DNA of 31,707 bases from Anaerolineaceae bacterium UBA4781 (GTDB lineage: Bacteria; Chloroflexota; Anaerolineae; Anaerolineales; Anaerolineaceae): positions 1 through 31,707 of the forward strand of contig DHHD01000061.1 of NCBI GenBank assembly GCA_002403105.1, in the 5' to 3' direction. The position numbers and the translations under genes were made by a program. The notes under the pieces were generated by a model. The model worked only from the letters and a program-made list of their open reading frames with translations. It searched no databases and was not told the DNA's origin. Of the stretch, positions 1-8,923 are shown in pieces; the first letter of the stretch is position 1, and each line of letters begins with the position of its first letter.

Positions 1-72
1 TGTGGTTTTACATTCGAAAGCTTCCCAAATAGGATAGACTCTGTAAAAGAACTTACTAACGAAAGATTCTAA
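1..72 (+). CDS. C-terminal end of an unidentified protein (5' partial)
   Basis: Frame 1 is open from the window edge to a TAA at 70-72 and gives 23 residues ending in KELTNERF. A rho-independent terminator follows within 15 bases, which supports this being the true end of a gene and not a chance frame. There is too little sequence to assign a family. Confidence 0.5.
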   Translation, partial: CGFTFESFPNRIDSVKELTNERF

Positions 73-83
73 TAATACAAAAG

Positions 84-118
84 GCAGGAATGGTAAACAT
101 TGATTTCCTGCTTTTTGT
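84..118 (+). terminator. Rho-independent terminator after the partial first gene
   Basis: GCAGGAA (84-90) pairs with TTCCTGC (105-111) across a 14-base loop and is followed directly by TTTTTGTTTTT. It separates the partial gene from the AbrB-ABC operon. Confidence 0.75.
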
Positions 119-190
119 TTTTAAAGATGAATGCCCTGTACATTTTCCTTTTTGTGTGCATATATGAAGAACCTTGATTTTTGAAATCCC

Positions 191-221
191 TTGTAGTATA
201 ACAATACCTACTAGTTATACA
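191..221 (+). promoter_or_regulatory. Probable promoter with palindromic operator for the AbrB-ABC operon
   Basis: A perfect inverted repeat, GTATAAC (196-202) and GTTATAC (214-220), is separated by 11 bases. It overlaps a possible promoter, TTGTAG (191-196), 18 bases, TTATAC (215-220), about 25 bases before the likely start codon. AbrB-like proteins often regulate their own operons, so autoregulation is a reasonable inference. The promoter hexamers are weak matches. Confidence 0.45.
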
Positions 222-246
222 ATTCATACTTATGGAGAGTGCAGCT

Positions 247-474
247 ATGGCAGCGCCAAAAGGAAAACATATCTTTGGCATTGTAAAAGTAGGAGAAAAA
301 GGGCAGATCGTTATACCAAAAGAAGCCCGGAAAGTATTCGATATAAAACCAGGCGATAGTCTGCTTATGCTGGGGGATGAAACACAGGGCATCGCGATCG
401 TGAAAAGCGAAGGGTTTCTGCAATTTGCCGAAGAAATTTTTAGTGCAAAGAAAATTGATGAGGATCTAGAGTGA
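247..474 (+). CDS. AbrB/MazE/SpoVT-family DNA-binding regulator
   Basis: A 75-residue protein with one swapped-hairpin AbrB domain. The core around residues 10-45 reads GIVKVGEKGQIVIPKEARK followed by a PGD turn, the usual signature of this family. The start at 247 is preferred over the ATG at 232 because GGAGAG (234-239) sits seven bases before it, whereas 232 has no ribosome site. The gene overlaps the ABC ATPase gene through GTGA at 471-474, so the two are probably translationally coupled and this protein is likely the exporter's regulator. AbrB-fold proteins can also be antitoxins, but no toxin gene is adjacent. The palindrome at 196-220 is a plausible operator. Confidence 0.85.
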   Translation: MAAPKGKHIFGIVKVGEKGQIVIPKEARKVFDIKPGDSLLMLGDETQGIAIVKSEGFLQFAEEIFSAKKIDEDLE

Positions 475-1205
475 TCGCCATTCAAACTATAAGGCTAACA
501 AAACAGTATAAAGATAAAATCGCAGTTGATGCTCTGGATCTTAGCATTGACCAGGGAGAACTTTTTGCTTTACTCGGTGTGAATGGTGCAGGAAAAACCA
601 CCACCATTAAAATGTTGTCATGCCTAACAACTCCCACAAGCGGGGATGCTGTTTTACTTGGAGATAGTATTCTTTCCAACCCCAAAGCTGTCAAAGAAAA
701 GATCAATCTTTCTCCACAAGAAACTGCAGTGGCTGACAACTTGACTGTGAAAGAAAATCTTGAATTGATTGCAGGAATCTATGGTTGTGACAAAAAAACT
801 GCACAACGCAACGCTGCTGAAATGATCTCTGCTTTCGACCTTGCAGAAGTTGCCAATATGAAGGTGAAAACTGCATCAGGTGGTATGCAGCGGCGATTAA
901 GTATTGCGATGGCGCTTATCTCCGATCCACAAATATTATTCCTTGATGAACCTACACTGGGACTTGATGTATCCGCCCGGCGTGAGTTATGGTCTGTAAT
1001 CAAAAAATTAAAAGGAAAAATTACCATAATCCTAACGACACATTACATGGAAGAAGCAGAAAAACTCTCTGACCGAATTGGAATTATGGCAAAAGGGAGA
1101 ATGAAGGCAGTTGGTACATCAGCAGAATTGATCTCCAGAACAAAAACCAATACATTTGAGGATGCTTTTATTGTACTCACGTCAGAAGCAGAGGTAAGCA
1201 AATGA
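471..1205 (+). CDS. ABC transporter ATP-binding protein (ABC-2/DrrA-like exporter)
   Basis: A 244-residue nucleotide-binding subunit of an ABC exporter, expected on the cytoplasmic face of the membrane with the permease encoded next. Walker A is GVNGAGKT near residues 36-43, the Q-loop region is SPQET, the signature is ASGGMQRRL (Ala replaces the first residue of LSGG), Walker B is ILFLDEP and the switch histidine is in TTH. Length and the arrangement with one ABC-2 permease match DrrA/CcmA-like drug, lipid or peptide exporters. The substrate cannot be read from sequence. The start is the GTG at 471, which overlaps the AbrB stop. The end overlaps the permease start by four bases (ATGA). Confidence 0.93.
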   Translation: MIAIQTIRLTKQYKDKIAVDALDLSIDQGELFALLGVNGAGKTTTIKMLSCLTTPTSGDAVLLGDSILSNPKAVKEKINLSPQETAVADNLTVKENLELIAGIYGCDKKTAQRNAAEMISAFDLAEVANMKVKTASGGMQRRLSIAMALISDPQILFLDEPTLGLDVSARRELWSVIKKLKGKITIILTTHYMEEAEKLSDRIGIMAKGRMKAVGTSAELISRTKTNTFEDAFIVLTSEAEVSK

Positions 1206-1939
1206 GATTTTTATTATTCGCTTCACGCAATCAAAAAGAAATCCTTCGCGATCCTTTGAATCTGGCTTTTGGCATTGGATTTCCACTGGTCGTGCTGCTA
1301 TTGCTTTCTACCATTCAGGCTAATATTCCGGTTAGTTTATTTGAAATCGAAAAGCTGGCTCCAGGAATAGCGGTCTTTGGTCTTTCATTTATTTCTTTGT
1401 TTTCAGGTACTTTAATCGCCAAAGATAGGAGTTCCTCATTGATGATGCGATTGTTTGCCTCACCCCTTACTGCATCTGATTTCATCCTTGGTTATGCATT
1501 ACCGTTATTTCCGATGGCAATAATGCAAAGTGTGGTATGTTTTATTGTCTCTTTTTTTCTTGGACTGCCGATGAATGTAAATGTAATGCTTGCACTGCTT
1601 GTGCTTGTTCCTACTGCGCTTCTTTTCATTGGTATTGGATTGCTGGCAGGCAGTATATTCACTGATAAGCAGGTGGGTGGCATCTGTGGTGCATTGTTGA
1701 CCAACCTCAGTGCATGGTTGAGCGGCACCTGGTTCGACGTGAATCTGGTGGGGGGCTCATTTAAAACGATCGCTTATCTGCTGCCGTTTGTGCATGCTGT
1801 GAATGCCGGAAAAGCTGCCATTGCAGGAGATTATGAATTGATTTTCCCGGACCTTTGGTGGGTGATCGGTTATGCACTGGGAATATTGATCATTGCAATT
1901 TTTGTGTTTAAAAAGAAAATGAATAAAGATGCAGTATGA
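1202..1939 (+). CDS. ABC-2 type transporter permease
   Basis: A 245-residue integral membrane protein with about six hydrophobic segments, beginning near residues 22-40 and ending with a helix at about 222-238 and a KKKMNK tail. The central stretch, ending LLFIGIGLLAGSIFTDKQVGG, is typical of ABC-2 permeases. It overlaps the ATPase gene by ATGA, so the pair forms one exporter. It ends 18 bases before the convergent molybdopterin oxidoreductase gene and no independent terminator is visible. Confidence 0.88.
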   Translation: MRFLLFASRNQKEILRDPLNLAFGIGFPLVVLLLLSTIQANIPVSLFEIEKLAPGIAVFGLSFISLFSGTLIAKDRSSSLMMRLFASPLTASDFILGYALPLFPMAIMQSVVCFIVSFFLGLPMNVNVMLALLVLVPTALLFIGIGLLAGSIFTDKQVGGICGALLTNLSAWLSGTWFDVNLVGGSFKTIAYLLPFVHAVNAGKAAIAGDYELIFPDLWWVIGYALGILIIAIFVFKKKMNKDAV

Positions 1940-1957
1940 GGAAAGGCTGTACCTAAT

Positions 1958-2686
1958 TCAATAAGATATGTGAAATAGAGAGCGATCTCTGCTGGTGGGG
2001 ATTTCGATCTTTTTCTGGAATTGCTTCCTGAAAGCTCCTCTTATTTGAGGGAGCATTGTTTGTTTAAAACGCTGTTCTTTCCAAATATCCGCTTCATTGT
2101 GGTAGCCCGCCTGCTCCCAGAAACCGGGTCTATCCACACTGCTGAATTCCAGCCCGCGCAGCCATTTGGCGCCTTTCCACAAATAGACATCTTTCAAATT
2201 ATGTTTTCCAGGCAGGACGCCCACCAATCCTCTCAGCGGGTAACCGTGCTCCGGGGAGAGGGGTTCTCCTTCATAATTGATAGCCAATAAAAATGTTTCG
2301 GAAGCAGCCACTTCCAGCGGGAGATTTGCAGTGAATCCATACTCGGCATGCTGGATCACATACCTGGCGCCGGGTTTGGGGACAATGATCTTTTCATCCA
2401 GCAGTGTTTTAACTTGAATGCCTTCCCAGTGTGTATCAAATTTGCTCCAGCGCGTAACACAGTGCAGGTCGAAACAAACCTGTATGCGCGGGAGCTGTTG
2501 AAAGGCTTCCCAGGACCAGGTTTTTTCTTCTTCCACTTCCCCGAAGATGCGAAAGGTCCATATTTGAGGGTCAAACGCGGGTACCGGACCATAATGCAAA
2601 ACGGGAAATTTTAATGTTAACGTCTGCCCGGGGGGCAGGCGTTTTTCCCGTTGCATCTCTTTTTCAAGCTCTTTTCTATCTGCCAA
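1958..2686 (-). CDS. Molybdopterin-dependent oxidoreductase (sulfite-oxidase-like fold)
   Basis: A 242-residue stand-alone oxidoreductase molybdopterin-binding domain. The Moco-ligating cysteine is probably Cys76 in DLHCVTRWS, the most conserved motif of this family. Other family-like stretches are YGFTANLPLE and GYPLRGLVGVLPGKHNLKDV. There is no Tat signal or membrane anchor, so it should be cytoplasmic, unlike YedY/MsrP. The start is a TTG at 2686 preceded by AGGTGT. An ATG at 2656 is an alternative with a worse site. The substrate is unknown, and no molybdenum-cofactor or partner subunit gene is nearby. It is divergent from the histidine kinase gene. Confidence 0.85.
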   Translation of the reverse strand: MADRKELEKEMQREKRLPPGQTLTLKFPVLHYGPVPAFDPQIWTFRIFGEVEEEKTWSWEAFQQLPRIQVCFDLHCVTRWSKFDTHWEGIQVKTLLDEKIIVPKPGARYVIQHAEYGFTANLPLEVAASETFLLAINYEGEPLSPEHGYPLRGLVGVLPGKHNLKDVYLWKGAKWLRGLEFSSVDRPGFWEQAGYHNEADIWKEQRFKQTMLPQIRGAFRKQFQKKIEIPTSRDRSLFHISY

Positions 2687-2806
2687 AAAGACACCTATTT
2701 GTTCAAATTATACCAACCATGGGCTTTCGGACGCGTGTAAAAAATTAACGTTTGTTTGAAAAAGTGAGTAAAATGATAGGGGTGAGACTCCCCCAGAAAG
2801 ATAACT

Positions 2807-3961
2807 ATGCAAGCAAACAAACAAGACTTTGAAGAAAGAGAACATCTGCGCAAAGCGCGCATCCGCGTTGGCAGTAATGGGGTTACCACGTCCTTCATTC
2901 TGGATTACCTGGAGCGCACTCTGCCGGTTTATTTTGATTATTTGGGTTTTTCGGATGCGGAGATCTACCTAAAAAAGGAAAAATCTCCCATTTTAATGCG
3001 GGTTCTGCACTATGGAGAATCCAAAGAATTTTTCTGGAAAGAAGAACAATATGAACTGGGCAAGAACACGCTCGGTAAGATCGCTCAAATGGTCGAACCC
3101 AGCGTGCTTCATTTAACCCAAGAATCTTTTCCTGAACTCAATAAAAAGGTCATCCAAAATGGTTTTGGTGAGATCTTTTGTTTCCCCATTCGCGCAGAGA
3201 GCGGAGCGCTGGGAGTACTATGTTTGGCAGATAAAAAGATCAACAAAATTGATGAAAAGGTGGAAGATGTTCTCATGGAAACTGCCACCATGGTCGGAGC
3301 GGTGGTTTTTCATGAGCGGCAGTCCCTCGAATCAAAACGCTCGATCGTTATGGAAGAACGCGAACGCATTGGCATGGACCTGCATGATGGCATCATCCAA
3401 TCGCTGTATGGGGTGGGGCTTTCGTTACAAAACGCCATGCTCCAGATGGATACCAGTGAACTGGTTGGCAAACAACATATTGATGATGCACTGGATTCCA
3501 TTAATGATTCCATCCGCGATATCCGGGCTTATATTTTAGACCTGCGCCCGCGCCAACTGCGCAACCAGGACCTGTATATGGGAATTGAAAGCCTTATCCG
3601 TGAATTTCGCGCCAATACATTGGTGGATGTGGAATTGGAGAAAGATATCAAGCATATTGAACGCATCCCCGATGAAAGCTCGGATATCCTGTTTCATGTC
3701 TGTCAGGAAGCGCTGGCGAACATTGCCAAACATGCCAAGGCTACCAAGGTAAATGTGCGCCTGTGGGAAACTTCCCAGCGCGTGATGCTCAAAGTGAACG
3801 ACGATGGGGTGGGCTTTGACCTGGCGAAGATCAATCAGCGCCTGGGGCACGGACTTTCGAATATGAACACGCGCGTTGAAACGGTGGGGGGCGGCATCGA
3901 GATCATCTCCATCCGCCACCAGGGTACCACCGTGCTGGCCTGGGTGCCGAACACTCTTTAA
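2807..3961 (+). CDS. Soluble GAF-domain sensor histidine kinase (NarL/DesK-type, HisKA_3)
   Basis: A 384-residue kinase without membrane segments. Residues about 30-175 resemble a GAF sensor, including CFPIRAESGALGVLCLADK. The dimerisation/phosphoacceptor helix follows with ERERIGMDLHDGIIQSLYG, phosphoacceptor His at about 193. The ATPase domain has the N-box EALANIAKHAKAT, the G1 box DDGVGFD and the G2 box GHGLSNM. Proteins of this class phosphorylate NarL/LuxR-type regulators, but none is encoded in the window, so it is an orphan here. The signal is unknown and would be cytoplasmic. The methyltransferase gene lies 49 bases downstream and may be cotranscribed. Confidence 0.9.
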   Translation: MQANKQDFEEREHLRKARIRVGSNGVTTSFILDYLERTLPVYFDYLGFSDAEIYLKKEKSPILMRVLHYGESKEFFWKEEQYELGKNTLGKIAQMVEPSVLHLTQESFPELNKKVIQNGFGEIFCFPIRAESGALGVLCLADKKINKIDEKVEDVLMETATMVGAVVFHERQSLESKRSIVMEERERIGMDLHDGIIQSLYGVGLSLQNAMLQMDTSELVGKQHIDDALDSINDSIRDIRAYILDLRPRQLRNQDLYMGIESLIREFRANTLVDVELEKDIKHIERIPDESSDILFHVCQEALANIAKHAKATKVNVRLWETSQRVMLKVNDDGVGFDLAKINQRLGHGLSNMNTRVETVGGGIEIISIRHQGTTVLAWVPNTL

Positions 3962-4010
3962 TATAGACGACCATTCCAAATCACAGATTTTATAAGAACA
4001 GGAGAAAACC

Positions 4011-4754
4011 TTGACCGTTGAATTCAACCCCCAATCCGATAAAGCTGCTCTACGCGGGGAACCATCGTATGTATGGCGTGCGGGTCAAGAACGCCGCCTG
4101 AATATGATCCGCCAGCATGCTGGAGAGCGTATCAATGGCATTATTCTGGAAGATGGCTGCGGGGTGGGTGAATATTTACAGCGTCTGACCGAGAAGGCAA
4201 AGCTGGCGGTAGGGTTGGATGTAGATTTCGAGCGTGTGCTGGAAACCCATCAAAAAGGATTGACAGCGCAGCAGGCGGTGGGAGAAGCCTTACCACATGC
4301 CACACAAACCTTCGACCTGGTCATCAGCAACGAAGTCATCGAACACGTGCAGGATGACCGCCAGGCGGTGGCAGAAATCGTGCGCGTGTTGAAACCCGGT
4401 GGGCGCCTGATCCTGTTTTGCCCCAACCGCGGTTACCCGTTTGAAACGCACGGCATCTACCGCAAAGGAAAATATCATTTTGGGAATAAATTATTCGTCA
4501 ATTATTTGCCGAACTGCTGGCGCAACAAGCTCGCCCCGCATGTGCGTGTGTACCGCAGTAGCGATCTGAGAAAGCTATTTACCGGCTTGCCAGTGCGTTT
4601 CGTATACCGAACTGCGATCTTCGGGGGCTACGATAATATCATCCGGCGCAGTCCGGCTTTGGGTAAAGTAGTGCGTGGCGTGTTGCAGTTTTTAGAAAAG
4701 ACCCCTGTGCGCGGGTTGGGTCTCTCCCACTTTTGGGTAGTGGAAAAGATTTAA
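4011..4754 (+). CDS. Class I SAM-dependent methyltransferase
   Basis: A 247-residue Rossmann-fold methyltransferase of the UbiE/Methyltransf_11 type. Motif I is LEDGCGVGEYL, the acidic motif after strand 2 is VGLDVDFERV, and motif IV/V is NEVIEHVQDDRQAVAEI followed by LKPGGRLILFCPN. The C-terminal half (from about residue 150) carries an insert with aromatic and basic residues that may bind a lipid or sugar acceptor. The start is TTG at 4011, with AGGAG at 4000-4004. The acceptor is not known. A strong hairpin after the gene separates it from the convergent methyltransferase. Confidence 0.85.
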   Translation: MTVEFNPQSDKAALRGEPSYVWRAGQERRLNMIRQHAGERINGIILEDGCGVGEYLQRLTEKAKLAVGLDVDFERVLETHQKGLTAQQAVGEALPHATQTFDLVISNEVIEHVQDDRQAVAEIVRVLKPGGRLILFCPNRGYPFETHGIYRKGKYHFGNKLFVNYLPNCWRNKLAPHVRVYRSSDLRKLFTGLPVRFVYRTAIFGGYDNIIRRSPALGKVVRGVLQFLEKTPVRGLGLSHFWVVEKI

Positions 4755-4788
4755 TAAGATTTTTCCCTAAATTTATTCAAAATTAGTT

Positions 4789-4823
4789 AGTAGGGTACGG
4801 TACCTACGTACCCTACTTATTTT
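4789..4823. terminator. Bidirectional terminator hairpin between convergent methyltransferase genes
   Basis: A perfect 11-bp stem, AGTAGGGTACG (4789-4799) with CGTACCCTACT (4807-4817), encloses a 7-base loop. It is followed on the plus strand by TATTTTCTC. It lies between gene ends at 4754 and 4851, as expected for a shared terminator. Confidence 0.7.
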
Positions 4824-4850
4824 CTCTCGATAAACCAAGCAGAATTTTTT

Positions 4851-5729
4851 TTATTTTAAACGGAAATCGTAAATGCCGTCTTTATACGGGAATCGCTTTC
4901 CGCACTGGGGGCAAATGATATCCGCCAGCACAGGTTTTAATGGATGGTTGCCACATTGCGGGCATTGAAAGGCAAAATCGTGCAGCGGCGCACCCTGCGT
5001 GAGCGTGCTGCGCACAAAAACGCTGGGGGTGAACTGCCACAGCGCACCCGTCCATTGTAAGGCAGAATCCAGCCCAGTGAGAAAACCGAGCGGCAACTTG
5101 CGTTTCAAGAAACCCACTCGAAAATGTGAAACGCTGAGCTGCCTATTGATGAAAAAACCATTCTGGTGCAGCCAGCTCCGGATCTGCCTGGGGTGAAAAT
5201 TGAAGTTCAATTTCACGAATTCCACCTGCTCCAGCGTATAGGGGTTCCATTTTTGCTTCCCCGTTATATAACGTAAGATGGACTTCAAATTGCGCTTGTT
5301 GGCGAATTCCAGGATGAAAACCGCCTGCTGTGCCAGCACCTGGCTGACCTGCTTGAGGGCACTTTCACCTTCTTTGAGGTGATGAATGGTGCGGATCATG
5401 GTGGCGGTGTCAAAAACCGCGGGAGCGAAGGGCAGGTTGTAGACATCAGCGGCGACGTATCGATATTGAGGTGAATTCCCCAAGCGCGCGCGAGCCTGCT
5501 CCAATTGTGTGCGCGAATAATCGAGCAGGGTGATCTCATCGAAGCCGGCATAGCGCGGGGTGTTGCGCCCGGCGCCGGCGCCCAGTTCCAGCAGACGTTT
5601 TCCACTGCGGGGTAGCAGACGGCGCAGCGCGATGGCTTCCACTGCGTCTTCATATTCGCGACCGCCTTCCTCCCAGAAAGCTTTTTGGTAATCGGAACCT
5701 TCATAATCACAGATCGGGGGTTTTGTCAT
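4851..5729 (-). CDS. SAM-dependent methyltransferase with C-terminal zinc ribbon
   Basis: A 292-residue protein. The N-terminal two thirds is a class I methyltransferase: motif I is LLELGAGAGRNT near residues 44-55, then the acidic LLDYSRTQLEQA and YVAADVYNLPF. The last 45 residues form a small Cys4 module, CPQCGNHP followed by CPQCGKRFPY, resembling a Trm112-like zinc ribbon. The order is the reverse of enzymes such as RlmA, where the zinc motif is N-terminal. The target is unknown. It is convergent with the preceding methyltransferase and no good ribosome site is visible before the ATG at 5729. Confidence 0.82.
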   Translation of the reverse strand: MTKPPICDYEGSDYQKAFWEEGGREYEDAVEAIALRRLLPRSGKRLLELGAGAGRNTPRYAGFDEITLLDYSRTQLEQARARLGNSPQYRYVAADVYNLPFAPAVFDTATMIRTIHHLKEGESALKQVSQVLAQQAVFILEFANKRNLKSILRYITGKQKWNPYTLEQVEFVKLNFNFHPRQIRSWLHQNGFFINRQLSVSHFRVGFLKRKLPLGFLTGLDSALQWTGALWQFTPSVFVRSTLTQGAPLHDFAFQCPQCGNHPLKPVLADIICPQCGKRFPYKDGIYDFRLK

Positions 5730-5935
5730 TTTTTCGTTTCCAATTTAGTAAATAGGATCAACGGTTAAGCATACCCCGTGAAAAAAGCACTGTCAAATCA
5801 GTGATGTAATAAAATAGAAGAGCCAGCATGAACAGATACGGAAAAATGGAAATATCTGCTGTGAATTGGAGCAGGTATTCGGAGTTAATTCGGGTAAAAT
5901 GACTTTTCGTTTACCAGACAAAAAAGGAAAACAGC

Positions 5936-7819
5936 GTGTCTTTGATCACAGCAGCACATCTTTCTAAATCTTTCGGAGCAGAGGATCTTTTCAGCGAGAT
6001 CTCACTAAGCGTTCCCCCGCATGCCCGCATCGGGCTAGTGGGTGAGAATGGTATTGGAAAGACCACCCTGCTGCGCATGCTGTATGGAATTGAAAAACCG
6101 GATGGCGGCAGCATTGCCTGGGCAAAAGACTTGAAGATGGGTTATTTGCCGCAAGAATCGCGGTTTCATTCTGCGCAAACCCTGCAGCAGGAGTGCCAGG
6201 ATGCGCTGACAGATGTTTTCAATCTGGAAAAGGAAATCGATGAACTAACGGTACAGGTGCACGATAACCCCAATGATGATGCACTCATCAACCGCCTTGG
6301 CAACCTGCATGAACGCTTCGAATGCCTGGGCGGCTATACCATCGATTCGTATATTCTGCGTATCGTCAATGGTTTGGGTTTTGAAGAGATCGATCTCACC
6401 CGACCCATCACGCAATTTTCCGGTGGAGAGCGCACGCGGGCATATCTGGCAAAACTGCTTTTAATGAATCCGACCGTTCTGCTGCTGGATGAACCCACCA
6501 ATCATCTGGATATCCAAGCTATGGAATGGTTGGAGGATTTTTTGAAGAAATATAACGGTTCGGTGGTCATTGTTTCACATGACCGCTATTTTCTCGATCA
6601 AACTGTGCATACCATCTGGGAGATGACCCCTGCCATTGAGAGCTACCCGGGCAATTATTCGGCATTCCTGCGCCTGCGGCAGGAACGCATGGAACGTCAG
6701 ATGAAGGAATATGAAAGCCAGCAGGAATTCATTGCCAAAGAAGAAGATTATATCCGGCGCAACATTGCCGGACAGAATACCGCCCAGGCGAAAGGCAGGC
6801 GGCGGCGCCTGGAGCGCATGCTCAAAGAAGGGCAGTTGATCCCACCGGCGCGTAAACACCGCATGGTTTTTGGTTTTAAAGATAACCGCCGTTCCGGAGA
6901 TATCATCCTGCGCACCAAAGGAGTGCAGATCGGTTTCAAGGATGAAAATATCTCCCTTTTCAATATGCCGGATGTGGAATTAAGACGCGGGGAATGTGTG
7001 GGTGTGATCGGACCGAATGGAGCTGGCAAGACTACTCTGCTGCGCACCATTCTGGGGCAGATCCCTCCTTATCGGGGCGAAGTGAACCTGGGAGCCAGTC
7101 TGGATGTGGGCTATTTTGCCCAGGCGCATGAAGACCTGCACATGGATTGGACGCTCATGCAGGAAATACAAGCGAACGCCCCCAAACTATTGCCGGCGGA
7201 AATTCGTAATTATCTGGGCAAGTTCCTTTTCAGCGGGGATGATGTGTTCAAAACCGTAAACGTGTTGAGCGGCGGAGAACGCGGTCGTCTGGCGTTGGCG
7301 ATCTTAGCGTTGAAAGGTGTCAATCTGATCTTTCTGGATGAACCGACCAACCATCTTGATCTGCCTTCGCAGGAGATCATGCAAGCGGTACTGGCTGATT
7401 TTAACGGAACGATCCTGTTGGTGACACACGATCGCTATCTACTGGAAGCGCTCGCCACCCAGATCTGGATAGTGGATGCGATCACCAAGCAGCTGCAGGT
7501 GTTCAAGGGCGGGTATACCGAATTCACGGTTCGAAAACAAACAGCGACGGAACCAACTGTGCTTGAACCCACTGCCGCAACCCGCATCCAACCCAAGAAA
7601 ACATCAGGAAAAAAGTTCAATAAACAGAAACTGCTTGAATTGGAAACACGTATACATTCAGTAGAATCAGAAATTCAAACCCTCGAGCAGGAATTAAAGA
7701 ATACGGAACTGGAAGCAGAAGCAGTTGGCGAAATAGGGAAAAGATACCTCTTCTTGCAGGAACAGCTCGATGATATGATTAACCAGTGGGACGAATATTA
7801 TGAAAAATTTACTACCTGA
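5936..7819 (+). CDS. ABC-F family ATPase (ribosome-associated)
   Basis: A 627-residue soluble protein with two ABC domains and no membrane segments. Domain 1 has Walker A GENGIGKTT (~residue 38), signature FSGGERTR (~161) and Walker B LLLDEPTNHLD (~181). Domain 2 has GPNGAGKTT (~358), LSGGERGR (~444) and FLDEPTNHLD (~465). The linker of charged residues around 240-310 (MERQMKEYESQQEFIAKEE) is the ABC-F P-site tRNA interaction motif region, and residues about 550-627 form a coiled coil as in Uup-type proteins. ABC-F proteins act on the ribosome, as translation factors or as antibiotic-protection proteins. Which applies cannot be decided here. The start is GTG at 5936 after AAAGGAAA. Confidence 0.92.
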   Translation: MSLITAAHLSKSFGAEDLFSEISLSVPPHARIGLVGENGIGKTTLLRMLYGIEKPDGGSIAWAKDLKMGYLPQESRFHSAQTLQQECQDALTDVFNLEKEIDELTVQVHDNPNDDALINRLGNLHERFECLGGYTIDSYILRIVNGLGFEEIDLTRPITQFSGGERTRAYLAKLLLMNPTVLLLDEPTNHLDIQAMEWLEDFLKKYNGSVVIVSHDRYFLDQTVHTIWEMTPAIESYPGNYSAFLRLRQERMERQMKEYESQQEFIAKEEDYIRRNIAGQNTAQAKGRRRRLERMLKEGQLIPPARKHRMVFGFKDNRRSGDIILRTKGVQIGFKDENISLFNMPDVELRRGECVGVIGPNGAGKTTLLRTILGQIPPYRGEVNLGASLDVGYFAQAHEDLHMDWTLMQEIQANAPKLLPAEIRNYLGKFLFSGDDVFKTVNVLSGGERGRLALAILALKGVNLIFLDEPTNHLDLPSQEIMQAVLADFNGTILLVTHDRYLLEALATQIWIVDAITKQLQVFKGGYTEFTVRKQTATEPTVLEPTAATRIQPKKTSGKKFNKQKLLELETRIHSVESEIQTLEQELKNTELEAEAVGEIGKRYLFLQEQLDDMINQWDEYYEKFTT

Positions 7820-7852
7820 TTATTTCTACTACAACTGAATGAGGAGTTATCA

Positions 7853-8914
7853 TTGAAAAAGAAAAAGGTTGCTCTACTTGCTAACCTGAAAGTAAATGCA
7901 CCTCACTGGGAGGGCATGCCTGAGGATCAATGGGATGATCTGGACTCAGAGAAAACCATAAACACAATTTTGCAAGCAGTACGCAATGGGGGTTATGATT
8001 GCGAATTCTTCGAAGGCAATTTTAAAATAATTGAATCGCTGCCGAAGTACAAACCGGATATTTGCTTTAATATCTGTGAAGGCTATTATGGCGATTCACG
8101 CGAAGCGCATATCCCAGCGATTCTGGAGATGCTGCGCATTCCGTATACCGGGTCAAGAGTACTGACGCTGTCTTTGGCGCTGGACAAACCCATGACCAAG
8201 CGTATTCTCGATTTTCATGAGCTGCCTACACCACCCTTTCAAACCTTTGAAAGGGTTGACGAACCGTTGGATCCGACCTTGCGCTTTCCACTATTTGTGA
8301 AACCCAGCCGCGAAGGCACCAGCATGGGTGTTACCTTGAAATCGGTTGTGAATACCAAAGAAGAGTTATATGAGCAGGTTGGGCATATCATGAATCGCTA
8401 CAGCCAACCGGCGCTGGTAGAAGAATACATTGAAGGGCGTGAAGTGACGGTCGGCATGGTTGGAAATCTGCATGGACCGATCGCACGCCGTATTCCGCAT
8501 GATGAAAATTTACCGCGCATTCAATCGGGGCTGCGTTTCCTGCCACCCATGGAAGTGGATCTAAAGCCCTATTTATTAACCGATGCGGTATACAGCAACC
8601 GTTTGAAAGTAGCACTGGCAGCCGATCTGAATTACATCTGCCCTGCACCACTGGAAGAAGATATGGTGGATGAGCTGAATTGGCTGGCAGCCGCAGTTTT
8701 CCGCGTGCTGGGTACGCTGGATGTAGCGCGCGTGGATTTTCGGCTGGATGTGAAAGATAACTGGAAACCCTATATCCTGGAGATCAATCCTCTGCCAGGG
8801 TTATCTGGCGTTTCTGATCTGGTTATTGCAGCACACGCAGACGGAATTTCCAATGAGGAATTGATCGTGATGATCCTGGAAACCGCATTGGAAAGAAACA
8901 ATTTATTGAAATAA
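7853..8914 (+). CDS. D-alanine--D-alanine ligase-like ATP-grasp enzyme
   Basis: A 353-residue ATP-grasp ligase. The N-terminal domain has the ligase-like CFNICEGYYGDSREAHIPA and GIPYTG-like RIPYTGSRVL. The ATP-grasp core has FPLFVKPSREGTSMGV, LVEEYIEGREVTVGMVGN and, near the end, the metal-binding VDFRLDVKDNW plus LEINPLPGLS. The start is TTG at 7853 behind GAGGAG (7841-7846). It lies 33 bases after the ABC-F gene and is probably in the same operon. No other peptidoglycan gene is adjacent, so the product could be another dipeptide or amino-acid amide. The fold call is firm and the substrate is not. Confidence 0.85.
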   Translation: MKKKKVALLANLKVNAPHWEGMPEDQWDDLDSEKTINTILQAVRNGGYDCEFFEGNFKIIESLPKYKPDICFNICEGYYGDSREAHIPAILEMLRIPYTGSRVLTLSLALDKPMTKRILDFHELPTPPFQTFERVDEPLDPTLRFPLFVKPSREGTSMGVTLKSVVNTKEELYEQVGHIMNRYSQPALVEEYIEGREVTVGMVGNLHGPIARRIPHDENLPRIQSGLRFLPPMEVDLKPYLLTDAVYSNRLKVALAADLNYICPAPLEEDMVDELNWLAAAVFRVLGTLDVARVDFRLDVKDNWKPYILEINPLPGLSGVSDLVIAAHADGISNEELIVMILETALERNNLLK

Positions 8915-8923
8915 ATCAACAAT

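Noticed and set aside
247..474. AbrB-fold protein as a MazE-type antitoxin
   Set aside because: No small toxin gene follows. The next genes are an overlapping exporter ATPase and permease.
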